Source: Hermatobates lingyangjiaoensis (Eukaryota > Arthropoda > Insecta > Hemiptera > Hermatobatidae). Taken from it: a stretch of DNA of 64,000 bases. Made by a program: the position numbers and the translations under genes. Location: the NCBI GenBank assembly GCA_026182355.1, contig JAPFBL010000377.1, forward strand, positions 62,001 through 126,000, read 5' to 3'. Of the stretch, positions 20,546 to 34,900 are shown one piece after another. Under the pieces are notes generated by a model. It had not been told where the DNA came from. It saw nothing but the letters and a program-made list of their open reading frames with translations, and searched no databases. Numbering within the stretch: the first letter of the stretch is position 1; every line of letters begins with the position of its first letter.

Positions 20546-21925
20546 ACTAGCTGATCTATCCGGCGTTGCCCGGGAAACAATTTAATTACAACTATAATAA
20601 TAAATAACATACAACGAAAACAATTTAAATTGTCTATAGTTCCATTACACTTAAGTTGTTTTCAGATAAAGGATATTAACACAGAATGTAAATTATAGAT
20701 TACGCAAAAAAAGATATAATATAAAACTGATTATAAATTTCACACATTTTTGTATTCGAAATTAAAACGAAGATATAGGAAAATAGATTATGAACAAAAT
20801 CAAAAATACATCGTGAACTTTCTCGAGGAAATTTAAAGAAGTTTCAGTTCTAAAATATCCTTTAACTTCTTCTAGTTAGTTAAATTCTTCTAGTAACTTC
20901 TACACATCAGGAGGAGCTTTGCTCCTAGTATTTCATTTTAGAAACATTTTCCAAACTAACATACCTTATAATAATCTTCGGTCCGAACAATAACTATGTC
21001 GAATTGAATTGAAACCGTTTCATTATACTGAATGCTGTTTTAAGGGGTCTGTAAATATAGAGACAGCCCTTAGGCCTTTAAAATGAAACAAAATCAACAT
21101 TTTAGCTTTTTCGGAAAAAATTAACTTCAGATTCAATTATAACGTCATTTGTAAGTTCATAAGTATGAAACGGAACATATACATACACATAAATACTGAG
21201 CTGTACATATATAGATGATACTCTAATAAAATTAATATCTGGAATAAAAAGGAAATTGTAAACTAAATTAGATTTTAAGTAATTTTAATTGTTGCCCTCT
21301 ATAACAGGAATCAAGTAATTTTAATATTTTAATTGGATTCCTTTTCAAAATTTTATCTCTTAACTGAGATATTTTATTTCATATCATGTTTAATACAATT
21401 GGTAGTTAATAGATAAGATTAAACAAAGAAAAGAAAAATTTTTCGTCGAACAGTATAACAAGAAATGTTGGAAGCAGTCTAAAGGCTACAACACACTTTG
21501 GCCAAAAGATTTGAATTATGGTTCAAATTCTATCATTATATGTAATAATATCTTAAAGAAGAATATATTAAATATCTAATGCTTAAAGTAAGTTAAACCA
21601 ATTAGATAAAGGAAGTTAATAGTAAGGAATGGCCTGCTTATAGCCACCATGACCAATTAAAGTCAAATAGTAAACAAACAATCTATAAAGGAAACCTTAC
21701 CTGTTATGAAAAGGTTTATAAATAAGGGGTCCGTAGACCCCCCTCCCCCCACAAATAATCTCTAATCAAAATGCAAATAGCACGTAGGCTTCCTAGTGTA
21801 AAAGTTACGTAAGACTGAATCAAAAAGTTTTTTTTAAATCCTTGTATAAATTTTCTATAAGAAAACGTGAACGAACACACATACTATACAGAGAGTCATT
21901 TATATATGTATATAGATATAGATTA
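20546..21925 (+). repeat. dispersed repeat with CCCGG head, copy 2
   Basis: Second copy of the family at 1937-3438, same orientation. It starts ACTAGCTGATC, shares the word AAGTTAAACCAATTAGATA and the block around 21640-21710, and ends in a TATATAGATTA-like tail. No coding capacity remains. Confidence 0.65.
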
Positions 21926-22794
21926 ATTGAGTACAAATATTTAACGGTGGAAGATGACTACAGTTGAATACTTAGCTTATATTACAGTGTATCTGGTCAT
22001 TGAACCTGCCCAGGATATTCCTGTAGTCCTTGATTACAATTCAAATGGATATAGAAAAGCGTTGGAGAAGATAAAAGAATAGATGTAGATAGAGATTTTC
22101 AACCTGTATACAGAAGTAAAATGTCAAATAGAAGAAGATAGCTGTTTCACTGATAAGTCCATTAACACAGGGGTTAGGTAACTTTTTTGGGTTACCGCAA
22201 TAGAATTTATAGCAAAATGAATTTGCCTCATACACTTGGAAGTACTATGGTGGAGAAACCAATTATTTAGGTACGTATAGAATTCATAGATACTAAATAA
22301 AAATCTCTGGAGTGGCCTACACTCAACTTTACTATAAGTAAACATACTTCTTGGGTGTATAATCAATAACGTTCCATTTAGGTATAATATAAATGTCTAA
22401 ATGGGAGATGTTTATTAGTCTTTCATTCCTGTTAGTAGTACAGATAGTGATTGATTCACTTATCAATAATTATGCTTATTTTTGAATATCACACCACTGA
22501 TGTATATAATATCATTAGTATGATCTAACCTACTTCTACATTGAATATTTAAGACAAGTTTTCCCATTAAAACATGAAAATATTTCTATTTTCTCTGACA
22601 AATGCCATTAACATCTAATAAAAAATGTCGTTTTAAGATAATGTTTAATTTAAGATGTAAGAAAATTACATTTATTAATCTTCAAAGAATGTTTCCAATT
22701 TTAAATTATGTTTTACATATTTGGTCTTTTATAGAATTATTACACTGAGAATTTTACGCCATCCTATTATTTCATAAAAATCACTTTTCTTTCC

Positions 22795-23965
22795 ATTTGT
22801 CAAAAATCATATAAACCAATTCACTTTGAGTGAGTGTTATTTTTTTCCTGCATGTTGTAGGCTGTTATGAGGTTGCTGTGAATGTATATTGAGAAAAAAT
22901 ATATTAGCAATTAGTCGATTTTACATACTCAAATCAAAGTTGATGCCAGCTATTCAGTATAATTTATATCTGGAAGCTTGAAATTTTTAAAAATGATAGA
23001 TATGAACTACTGGACTAGAATAGTGAAAATTCTGAATACTTGTCAACAAACATAACTCCTCTTTCTTTAGGAGGAAGGAGGAGGAATTGGGAGTGAATTT
23101 TACATGTAAAAATATTATTCATTTTACATCCCATTTAAGTAAATAACTTATTTAAATTTTTCCATTATAAACATCAATTTTATTTCAGTGGATTCACTCA
23201 AAAAATTTATAAGTAAATGTAAACAATGTAAAAAAATATCAAAAATTCGACAAGTATAGCTGGTTATCCCTGTATAAATATAAGCAAACAGTTCTTATAG
23301 CTTAATTACTTTTAGCCATGATTGAAATTTAATAATTTTTTTTATTAATTGCTCATTTTTTGTTCCATTTTTGGTCAAATTTTCATAATTGTTTAATGAG
23401 CCGTTTAACATCAAAAAAACATTTTCTGAAAACAGAAATCGTACTGTAACTCCCCTTTGGTGAAAGTAATTTTTTACACAATTATCTCAACTTATCCTCC
23501 ACATAATGTTCTATTTTTAGTTTTGATCCGTCAAACGGTATGGCTTGTATCGCTCTCACAACCTTTGAGATTGAATTATAAGTCCAAATTTTTACATTTT
23601 ATTGGAAAAAAATATTTTCTGTTGTTTTAAAAATCTGAATATTTTTTGTTTATTGCATTTGTAACCTCAAAGATAATGCCAAAATTTCAAAACTCTAGAA
23701 TAAGCAGTTTAGGATAAAAAAAATGTTTTCTAGAAACTGGTTTTTGGCAAAATAAGTGACTTTCCCGTCATGCATAATTCTTCCCAAACAATATACGAGT
23801 ATGACCATCAATATAGGACCATCTTATTAACAATATAGGACCATCTACACTATGGGGCCCACTTTTGTGTAAAATATCAACATGATCCATCAAAGATTCA
23901 TGTGGTAGCAAGCAATGCTAACATACTTACCCACCCAACCACTCAAGATGCACAGTATAATTTCA
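22795..23965 (-). repeat. dispersed non-coding repeat, copy 1
   Basis: About 1.1 kb that reappears in opposite orientation at 52848-53600. Shared words include TCTAGAGTTTTGAAATTTTG, TTTTTTTCCAATAAAATGTA and CTTTGATGGATCA. Divergence is moderate, with small indels. No ORF, no terminal repeats and no tail were recognised, so the class is unknown. Confidence 0.8.
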
Positions 23966-24458
23966 ACTCTAGCTGAAGTATCAAATTTGTTGTATGATTG
24001 ATATATTTCGTAATAACAAAATAACTAAAATACTATTTTATTACATTATCTTTTATATGAGCAAAAAAATTGCCTTTCTCATGATGAAAACGTCGCAAAA
24101 TTACTTTTTAATGATGGCAACCCATCATTATACATACGAACACGACTAAGTAACTAAACATAACTAAAATAATTTAGAGATAGGTCAGAAAAATTTAATT
24201 ATAAATAGTTAAATTAGTAATACGAATAATATCGTGTTATATTGTAAATATTATTGTTTGTAAAAAAAGTTTACTTTTGCAAAATTTAATTAAAATATAA
24301 TTTAATTATATTTTAATACTATTTTTATTTATATAAAATTAATATTATTTTTTAATTATAATTTAATTATTTAGTAAAATATAATATAATTTGAGTAACG
24401 GTGGTAATTAAAAAAACAATTGATTTTCAATGAATATATTCAATTTGTAACATAACAT

Positions 24459-24464
24459 TTTATT
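24459..24464 (-). terminator. poly(A) signal of IFT57
   Basis: AATAAA on the minus strand about 97 bases after the IFT57 stop codon. Confidence 0.55.
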
Positions 24465-24560
24465 TTTGTTGAACAATTAATAATTTGTCCACTAAATTAT
24501 TTCATTAAACTACAATTACATTTATACATTTTTTCAAGTAAGCTATTTTCAGATCATTCT

Positions 24561-24703
24561 TTAGACTGTTCTTATTTGATCCAGAGATTTTTCCCTGATT
24601 TTTGCTGTTAGAATCATTTGTTCTGAAACCGCTATATACATATCCATTTCTATTATTTCCTTCTTTATATCTTTAATAGCTTTCTTTATATTTACCAAAG
24701 GAG
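24561..24703 (-). CDS. IFT57: IFT57 exon 8 and stop
   Basis: Encodes PLVNIKKAIKDIKKEIIEMD, then the C-terminal helix ending QIRTV and TAA (24561-24563). It ends shortly after the conserved coiled coil and lacks the vertebrate tail. Confidence 0.9.
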
Positions 24704-27700
24704 CTGAAACAAAAAAAAAGGTCAATTGTAGTTAATAATCAATTTATTCTATGTGTAATTTTGTTGTTTAATGTTTGTTCTTAAGTCAAATTAAATTAAA
24801 AGGTATAAAATAATTATTCCTGAAAAACTGTTTAACATCCTTGAAAGAGTTAATTTAATCGTAAGGAAATTAGTCAAATATAATGAAAACTAGAAGGAAT
24901 GATAATTCTTCTTTTTTTCAACTCACTATTTGTCACGCACTGTACTATTATCGACGATGGGGTAGTAATGGAGTGATTAAGCACCTCTAATAGCCTCTAA
25001 CACTCAACTCCGACTTTCGGCCTTTACGAGGCTACCCTGTTAACCTGCTATATGCAGAGACAAACGATTAGGGGCTGGGCCTGACCACCTTCGTTTCACA
25101 ACCTTCCTAATCCCCAAATCCCCTCCTTTTATCTCAGCCCCAATCCAAGGTGTAATGGAATCCGTGCCGAAGGATGGATGATACAGGGGTATTATGAACG
25201 GAGCTTCAAGGGTACCAGGCGACACCCTTGAGTAAATAACCTTACTCCGGTATGTGGTGCTCTACCGGAGCGGACAAAATACCACCGATAGAACTTCAGA
25301 GATTTTCCCCTCTATGGTAGTAAGAAGAAATAAGTCCGAAGACAATCATCTAGAAGCGCAGAGGGTCCAAAAGTGCTAACTAGTGGGAGCCAACCTCCCA
25401 CAAGTGCACCTAAGGACCCGAAGAAGGAGAAAGGAACTTTCTCTTGAAACGTAGGGAGCCTCAATGGACATTATCAATGATGGACATGCACATGCTGACC
25501 GACTGCAAGGCAACTTTGCTGCAGAGAGGTGGTGCTTCGGGACACTCAACAAAACCATAGAAAAACTTTTACCGCTGGAACCAGCAAAAGTGCTGTGCTT
25601 CTTGGAGGCTTTGAAGCTAACTGGGGTACTTTAGTACAAAAGAGGGGAAGTAAAATAGTTTTTTTTTTAAGACCCAGTGCTATAATCACGCTCAAATAAT
25701 AATAATAATTATCCATGACAAAAATACATAGTACTTATATGCAAATATCTAGTAATCAAGTAATAAATTATCTTGTACACCACCAGTTAAACTACTCACT
25801 TTGCTTTTTTCCCAGTACAGTAGAATTCTATTCGATAAGATTTAATGTGACTATTTTTTAGTATAAAAAATAAAGTATGTTAAGGAATTTTATTAGTTTT
25901 TCTTGCAGGTAAATTATTTTTACAGAAGGAGTTATGAAAAACACAAAGTTATACTAATATAAAGCAGAATAAAGACACCGAAACAGCACAGAAAATGAAG
26001 AGTTTATTCTAAGAATGGTATATTTACAGTGGAGAGATTATTTATTAATTACTTTTAAATATTATAAGAATTATTTTAATTTTATATTATTTAACTACCT
26101 TTTATTTTAAATTCTGTAAAAGGTTAAGCAATTAATTATTTTTATTTTTAAATTATTTTAATTGAAAATAACTTACATAGATTATTATCTTATCTTTTAA
26201 AAGAAACTTAATTGTAATGGATTACTTATTTTGATCTCTGAGATATGAATAAAACGAAAGTTAACCCAGAGGAACCTAAATGATTACAGGTAGATCTTAA
26301 GAGTTGTTTTTTAGTACTATATTACTTGTTACAAAAACAATATTCACTAATTTTCGCAATGGAAATTCACTGAAAGGCAATATAAAAATAAAGCTTCATA
26401 TTACTGGAATAACTATAAGAGAAGGAAACATGTTTGATATAAAGTACAGTCAAGATTATTTTTGTTTAAATTATTTATTTTAAATTTTTGTTTGCTTTTG
26501 TTTTGTGTGATGACTCTCGTGGACGCTCTCGAGGTCCACCTTGGAATGCAAGATCGCAAATTTGATTTGCGAATATTGCTGAGTATCACGGCTTGGCTAA
26601 AGGGCACCACGTTAAAAACATCGGCCTGCTCTGCTTTGTTGCATATAATGGTCGAAAGGCTAAATGGTATATGGGAATAAATCAAAACAGGTCAAGGATA
26701 TTTTCCAGCATGCAAAAATATTTGGGTTCCTTTTGACACCAAAGACTATACATCATCAAATATAATTATGTTCATTAAATACAATAGTGTAATTTGTTGC
26801 GTTTTTCCATATATGTTGGATATACGACACACATACATTAACATCGATTTTTAATTATGGTAACTATACATAACATACCGTAGAGCAAAAAAATTAATCC
26901 GTTCACTGAGATAATAAACCGAATATTAGAAAAATAATATATTGAAATTGAGTCTAGTGACTAGTTCTGTTTTTAAAATATATAATATATATGTATATTA
27001 TATTATCATACATAATATATGTTTGTTATTATCTATCAAGTTCGGTAAAACACCATTGCTAGTTATAAATAATTATAACGGATATTTAATAAATAAAATT
27101 AAATCTATCCCTATGAATATACAACGTACATGACGCCCCGAGTAAATACCCAAGTTGATACAACCTTCAAATTAGATACGAAGAACTTTTCAAAATCAAA
27201 ATTGAACTATTTTTTTAATTTCCCTTCTATGGTATTAACATACATGCAATTAAATCTCTAGTGTAAGATATTTATGATACTCACTGCCATCAGACATGGC
27301 TTCACCCCTTTCTTCCATTTCTTGTTTAACAGACTCTAAGTTATCAGAAATAGTAGCTAATTTCTTCTGTCGTTCTATTACACCACCATTCACGTCATGG
27401 TACTTTTCATTGAGTGCTGATAATTCATCCTGTTAACAACAGAAAAAATTAAATAAATGATAAAGTAACAATGAAGTTTCTCCCACTCTCACTCCTTCTC
27501 TCTCTATACATATATATACAAATATACATAGTAAAGAGGAACTAAGATATATATATAACAAGATTTCTATATATATATAAAAACCCAAGTCAGGATTTTT
27601 GACTCTGACGAAGACCGCTTGTTACAGTTGAAAAATCTTAGTCTTGTTTTCCAATTTCATATTGTGGTTTGATCATTGATCGTTATTTCACGTGTTTATC

Positions 27701-28867
27701 TGAAATCTTTATATATATATATATATATTAGTGTAATTTAGGAGCAGCTCTTTCTTTAGACATATTTGTTAAATAGAATGATGTATTTTACGTTTATCCA
27801 TTTAATTTAAACCTTTTCATGTCTTCTTGATACGATTTACAACTTGGGATCTCCTAATTGATGCAGTAATACTATGATACTTAGTCTTATGTTCGTCACG
27901 GCATGACGATCCATCACGAATCATCTTGAGCATTAGGGTACCACTGGAATGTGGAGGATTACTGCATCAATTAGGAAATGACGAAGACGAAAATGTAGAA
28001 GATATGAAAAGGTTAAAATTAAATTGATAAAAATAAAATACCGTGTTCTATTCAGCAATATATATATAGATAATAATGATTTTAGGTTTCGAAATGTGAG
28101 GCGCAAAATTCAAGCGCCAAGGAGAAGGGAATGGGAGCCCATTCAATATGATGTTTATATATATAATTCAAGCTATGTGTATATATATAAATATTGCTAA
28201 AAGTATCGGCCGTGGAATAGAAACAAAACTAAAGTTTATGGGGACTCGGTCAGTTCTTCAGGTTCAACAAATTAAACTCTCATTGCCAACGTTTCGGTTT
28301 TTATTTAAAACCTTTTTCATAGGACTACAAAACAGAGGATTCTTTCTTTAGCGATAATTAGACTCACAAAAGAAATGATGGTGAATTCCACGAAAATTAT
28401 CGCTAAAGAAAGACACCATGTTAAATTAGAAATATTAGAAGCATTAATAATTCAAGAAAAGCACCCAGCCATAAATATCCAACTTAATAATTCTTGTCGA
28501 ATTTTAAAATTATTTTCTAACAGGCCAAACCAGATTAGCCAGGTAGTAAGTGAGTCCAACCACCCTGCCTTAATCCCCCATAATGCCCCGTGACCCAGGG
28601 CGATGTCCTGTGAACATTCCAATAGTAATCCACCTCTAGATATATAAACTTAACAATCCTACTATTATTCTCATTTTTGTCCTGATGATGAATGTGGTAC
28701 ATTCGAAACATGAAGACTAGCAATATTGGTGATAAGCTTTATAGTTTTAATGAACAGACGAGAATAGATTTCCGGAAACTGGAGAAATTGTGTAAGAAAC
28801 AGATACAAGCCAAATATGGGGCGTTATTTAACAATATATGTTTAAATGAAGGACTGCTTCCAACTTT

Positions 28868-28901
<34 letters not shown>

Positions 28902-31900
28902 TTCAAAAATGAATAAAAGCAACACACAGAGAAAGAGACACACTAACAAACTATATATATTCATACGTATACATACATATTCCACAGTCGATACTTTTAT
29001 CATATATATATATATATATATATATATAATCAAAAATGTAATGTTATTGTTACCTTGGAAAGGGCTAGGTCAATAACAAGAAATAACTCCTTTCTAGGCA
29101 CACTTTCCATAGTATTGTACATATTTCACTAAATTAATAACTATAATATTTATCATATACATATTACAACTCAATTGTTTAGATTCAACAGTCTCAGATA
29201 ATAAAAGAATATCTTTTAATCGAGTCTGTTAAGTAACATGTATTTGCAAATATCAGACATATACTTGAAGTTGCTAATGTTTAAGTAAATAACCATTAGC
29301 ACACTTTCCAAGGTAAAACTAAATTCTTTTTGTCTGATACTTTGAAATAGATGTGTACTTAACAACTCTGATTATAAAATATTCTTTTGTATGTATCTGT
29401 TGTAGACTGTTGAATCTAAACTATATGTGAGTTGTAGATTGTTTTGATAAATGTATTATAGTCTTACTCTAATTGAATAACTAATCTATTCTTGATAAAC
29501 ATATATATCTGATAAAAGTTTATCAGAACTGACCGGGTCCTGATAAACTTTTATTTTGTTTCCACTTTACGATCGATACTTATATCAAAAAAAAAAATAT
29601 ATATATATATATAATTTTATTAATAGATAACCTGTAGTTGTCGAAATTGAACCAAAGGCTCTTGAATCTGTGAGTTGATTAATTGCTCTCTTTTGCTGAT
29701 TTTATCTAAGGAAATATCAATATCTTCACTTAATTTCGTTAGCTGGTTAGTGACTTTTTCCATAACTTCATTTAAGGTTGTACTGTATTCCTTCATCCTA
29801 GACAAGTGAGAACGCCAGTCTTCCATGTCTGAAATAACGAATGATGTTCATACAATGATGGTCCAATTGATAAAAATAGGCCCTCCCTACAAGAGTGAAA
29901 CATTACAAGTCGCAGGAGAAGTGGAAAATTATAGAAGTGCAGGATAAAACACCAATAGTCGAAAGTGAATATACTAATCAAATTTAAAGGGAATATAACC
30001 TTAAAAATACTGTATATATATGAAAACTAGCTATTCTCTTCCGAGTGAGAGACCTATAACAAAGACAGCTTTGCTACCACATGAAAAATGTAAAAAATTA
30101 ATTTCTAAGCAATATCTTATACTATTCAATCATACACACTAAAATATAACAGGACTCAATGAGTTCTTCAGGTACAAATTAAAATCTCAATGCCGAAATT
30201 TTGGTTTTTATTGAATATCTTTTTCATATGGCAGAAGTACAGAATTTTTGAGACAGAAAAACTTAAATATTACTTTAGAGATTTTTAAAAGAAAAAAATG
30301 TGTGGATTTCAATAACAACTGTCTGAAATCCACGTGATAGTATTAAGTGTTTATTCAAAGTAGACAGTTGTTATGAAAAAGTTCTAAGAGCCTTCGTGTG
30401 TTACGCCGTTATCAAAAAAACTAAAATTACAGGTTGGGAGGAGAGGGGTAATGAAGAGCCGGAGGTGGGGGTGATAGATGAAAAAAATTTCAGGATCATA
30501 AGCAAACCAAGAAAGACAGTTGGGCGATAACTTGTCTCACAACTTTTTTTTTACCAAATGAATCACATTTTTTTCAAATAATGTGATTCCATTATAGTGA
30601 TTTATTACTAAAATAGATGGTGATTTGCTGAAGAAATTTGGCAGAAAAGTTGTTTGTTTAAGTGTTTCCCACTCTTATTTCACCAGATTTAGGGCTCATT
30701 GGCACGTTTATGATTCTTAAGATTTCTTTTATTCATACCTCCACCTCCTACTCCTTTTTCCTCTCTATAATAATATAATATAATAGTATATTATAGTATA
30801 AATATAATGGACATACATATTATATTTAAATAAATCAAAATCCAATACAAAAAAGGGAAGAGATAAGATAAGAGGGGAAAAAATTACAATTAAGTGGTAT
30901 ATTACAGGACATTATATGTTAGCCGTTAGGTTAGTTGAAGTGGCTATTCCATTAGTTAAAACAGTTAAGGCGAGATTTGGCTTTTATACAACAATTAAAA
31001 TTATTCTCATGTCCTAATTTATCTAACTAATGTATTTAGTAGGATTAAAGTACCTAACTCGTACAGGCTGGACAGGTTTAAAAAAGTCCATTCTCAAAGG
31101 ACAGTGTAGATTATTACTGCATGAATAAATCGAGCAGTAATTCGAAATCGGTATCATTCAGGCCACTTAAAATAAACTGGCCAATATAACCAAAACCATT
31201 AATACTGCAGTTGCCTTAATTAATCAATCAAAATTATACTTAATTATTGCTGGCGCTATAATATTACCTTTATTAAATAAATTTAATAAAAAATTGCATT
31301 CGGTAAACAATTCCTTTAATATGTTTTCTATCCACAGAATGGTTAAACTGGTTAGTGCTGTATGTTGAAATAGAGCATTGGATGATGCTTATTTTAATAT
31401 TATAATGGTATTGTCAACAATGTTTGAATGATTAGTGATGGACTAAGTGGCTTTTGCCACGGAATAAAAATGAAATAATTTCTTAACTTCAATAAATTAT
31501 CAAACCTAGAGTTATTTATAGACCTGAAAGGAATGGAGCATAAAACTTTTTTTTTTTTGATGATTTGTTCCAAAACATTGACTAATTATTTTCATTGTGT
31601 ACTAATATCATCCGATTATTATTAAAAGATGTATTTTCAGTGTCATGTTCTTCAGATCATTCTGTGTTTGTAGTGGCATCTTTTTGAAGCAAAAAAAACG
31701 AGACTAAGATGTAAAGTTGAAATATCCAAAGGTTTTTCTTACAATATTAATAAACAATTTAAAAAAAATTTAAATAAAGAAAAGGACAAATATCATTTGT
31801 TTATAATAATTTACCACGTATACCTTTTAGTTAATCAATTGCCCGGATTCGGCCATTGTTGAATAGATTTCGCATTGCTACTGTGTTACAGAATGTTGGT

Positions 31901-34900
31901 AATTTATTAAGATTTTTATAAAGCGTTCAATGAGTAGTAATTAAGGTTGCAGTTTCAAATTACTTGCATGACTAGCATAAATATTGAGCAAACTAATAAG
32001 GATATTGGTTTCTAATAAGAGTAAACACCAGTACAGTATTAAAGAAAAGAATCATGCAGTGTTTTATTTCAACATGCTAGCTAGATTGTTTAATCAGTTT
32101 ATTGATTGGGAACATATCAAAGAAATATTCATCAAAATTAGATTAATGAACGTAGCATTATAAAGTTAGCATTCCTGAAACATAACTTTTATTGTTTGAA
32201 CAGCACTGGTATGTTCAAATTAAAATAGTTGGTTGTTTATAAGAACTGTTGCAGCAGTCTTAACGATTTTACTCTTTCCAATTTGTTGTTTCATTTCTCC
32301 TTTTTTCATTTAATAAGCTTTCACGAAAGATCTTGAAATTTTCTATTTTTTTACTGAATTCGAGGTGATTTCTTTAACTAGAGAGTAACAGACTTTTATT
32401 TTATAGTTTGCTTCTGGTAGGTGACTGAAGCAAGAGAAATGAAATAAATGGAAAAATTCATTTAAAAATTAGAACATAATGAATTGTAAGGAAGAAATGA
32501 CAAACAACACCTAAGAATAAATATTTCTTAAAAAAAAAAAGAAAAGAAAATGTATTGCTACCAAGCTGCTCATTTCTTCTCCTGACAACAACGGATGTCA
32601 AAATATCGTACCTTTGATTGTTCTGGTTGTTTTTTTTTATTAATTGTATATGCTTAATATGTTTCAAGCTACAATATGAAAATCCAAAGTGGAATTAATA
32701 TTTTTCGAATAGTTATGGTCATTGCCAGTCTCAAATAAACTAAATCAATAGAAGGGAAAAATTAAAAAAAATATGTAGTTTGAATTAATCAGATGGGTAA
32801 AAGAGACATTTATCCATCTGATTAATTAATTAAGGATTAAAAGGTAAAGAAATAACGAGCAGGAAGCAACTGTGAGGACAAAGAATCGAAAGGAATGTAA
32901 ATATTTTTTAAATACCCCTTTTAAGAATAAAAATAGACTTAATTCAATAACCTAAATTAATAAATTATTATTATATATACATTTATTTTTACTTACTTTC
33001 TTTAACAGACACTTTAAGCATTGGTAGAACCCTTTCCAATTCTAAGTTCCAATCTTCAAATGTTGTCTCTGATTCAAGAATTCCTTCCTGCCCTCGAATA
33101 TCAATGAGTGACTAAAAAAATCATAAATTATTAATTTAAAATTTGAAGCATATTTCAAATAATTAATTTGTTTCTTTAATACATATAGAAATCAAAGAAT
33201 CATCTACTTAGGTATTTTCTTTAAGTAGATTTAAAATTGAACTCGTTTTGTTCGTTCTTAATCTATAATAACTGAATCCTCAAAGTCAATTATGTTATTA
33301 TCTATATGTTTATTATAAGGCAATATGACTTTTTAAAAATTTCTAATTTTCCTAAATTTTGTAGGCTCTTGAACAATTTTTAAACAAAATAGATATGTTG
33401 GAATTGAGAGTTTAATTTGTACTTGTTGGATTGACCAAACTCTGATTAATGTTATTATTATTCTACTTGACTGTCGATACACCATTCGAATTGCTTATAT
33501 ATAAAACTGAGTTTTGTCAATTGAATTTTGAATCTGACGAAAACTGTTTGTTACGGTTGAAAGATCTTAGGATTTTTTTCTCATTTATTATTGTGGTTTG
33601 GAATTTATTTATATTTCACGCATTTATTGTGAAATATTGTTATAGACTTTTTTTCTATATACTCACGTGTTATAGGTGTTAAAAAAATGTAGCGCCTTAT
33701 TCTTGCATATAAATAATGAAAATCATCACATTGATTGGACAAGAGCTAAATTTATTACCTATGAAAAATCGGTGTTGTTAAGAAATATTACCAAATCCTC
33801 TCTGATTAAATTTAATAGATCAAATATGATAAACATTAGTAACAGGATTTTCAAGCATGACTCTGTCTTGACGAGGGCAATAGCCTCATCTAAGAGGGTT
33901 GACAGCTAGCGGATAGTTTTTTCCGTTTTCTTACTGTACTCCTCTGTTTACCCAAAATCTCTCCCTGGACTATTGTCCTACCCAGCACTTTACACCATTT
34001 TAAAATACTATTCCTCCCTCCCACTCCACTGAACCCCTAAATATATATATAATTCAATGTTTTCTTATCTCTACAACAGATATTCAACAATATTTTTCTT
34101 TCTTTATCGAGGTTTCATCTAGCATCAAACAGTAAGCAAACGTTTCGTCTATATTTATGTCTATAAATTTAAATTATAGTTATAGTTATAGTTAAATTAT
34201 ATTATATAATTTAAATTTTAAATTATGTCTATATGACTATAGACATCTTGAGTTAATTTCTGTATTCATGTAGCCCTGAAGATATCTACAAATACAAACG
34301 AAACGTTCACTTAAAGGTGTTTTGTTGTTTGACACTAGACTAAACCAATGATAAAGAAAGAAAAATTGATATATATATATATGAAGCACTGTTTGAGTGC
34401 TTCAGTTCGAACGCCAAGTCAGTCGTTATCAGCCTTTGGAGCGATTCACTTCTTTTCCTGAAGACGAGGACATCGAAATATAGTAGTGAGTTCAGTGATT
34501 TCCTTTCTATGTGTTCTTTTTAAATTCTAGTTTATATATATATATATATATCTTACCAACATTTCGACCGTTATGGAGGTCGTCCACAAAAAAAGAAGTG
34601 AATTGACGGAGGGACGACAGTCAACTCATATATATAGATATATATATACGGGGATGTAAGAGAGAGTACATTAATATTACTCACGTTGTTGTTGACGTTG
34701 AGGTCATCCACATAAAGTAGATTATCTTCATCACTTTCATCTGCAGCCATTTCTTCTTCTTCCACCCTATCGAGAATTACTTCTATTTCATCATCCACTA
34801 CTTCAAGAACCTCATCTTTTTCAACTGGTATAATTGGCCTAAAAATCAAAGTTAATTTAAAATAACCTGTGACACATAGACTGAAACATAACAAAGTCTC

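Larger units (their letters stand above)
33460..34040 (+). mobile_element. PLE-A fragment: terminus joined to endonuclease end
   Basis: Begins with a family-A hairpin (33534-33562) and leader, then jumps to the last part of the GIY-YIG ORF (33694-33908) and the C-rich 3' UTR with TTACTGTACTCCT. The middle of the element is missing, as if two terminal repeats had been left after an internal loss. Confidence 0.75.
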
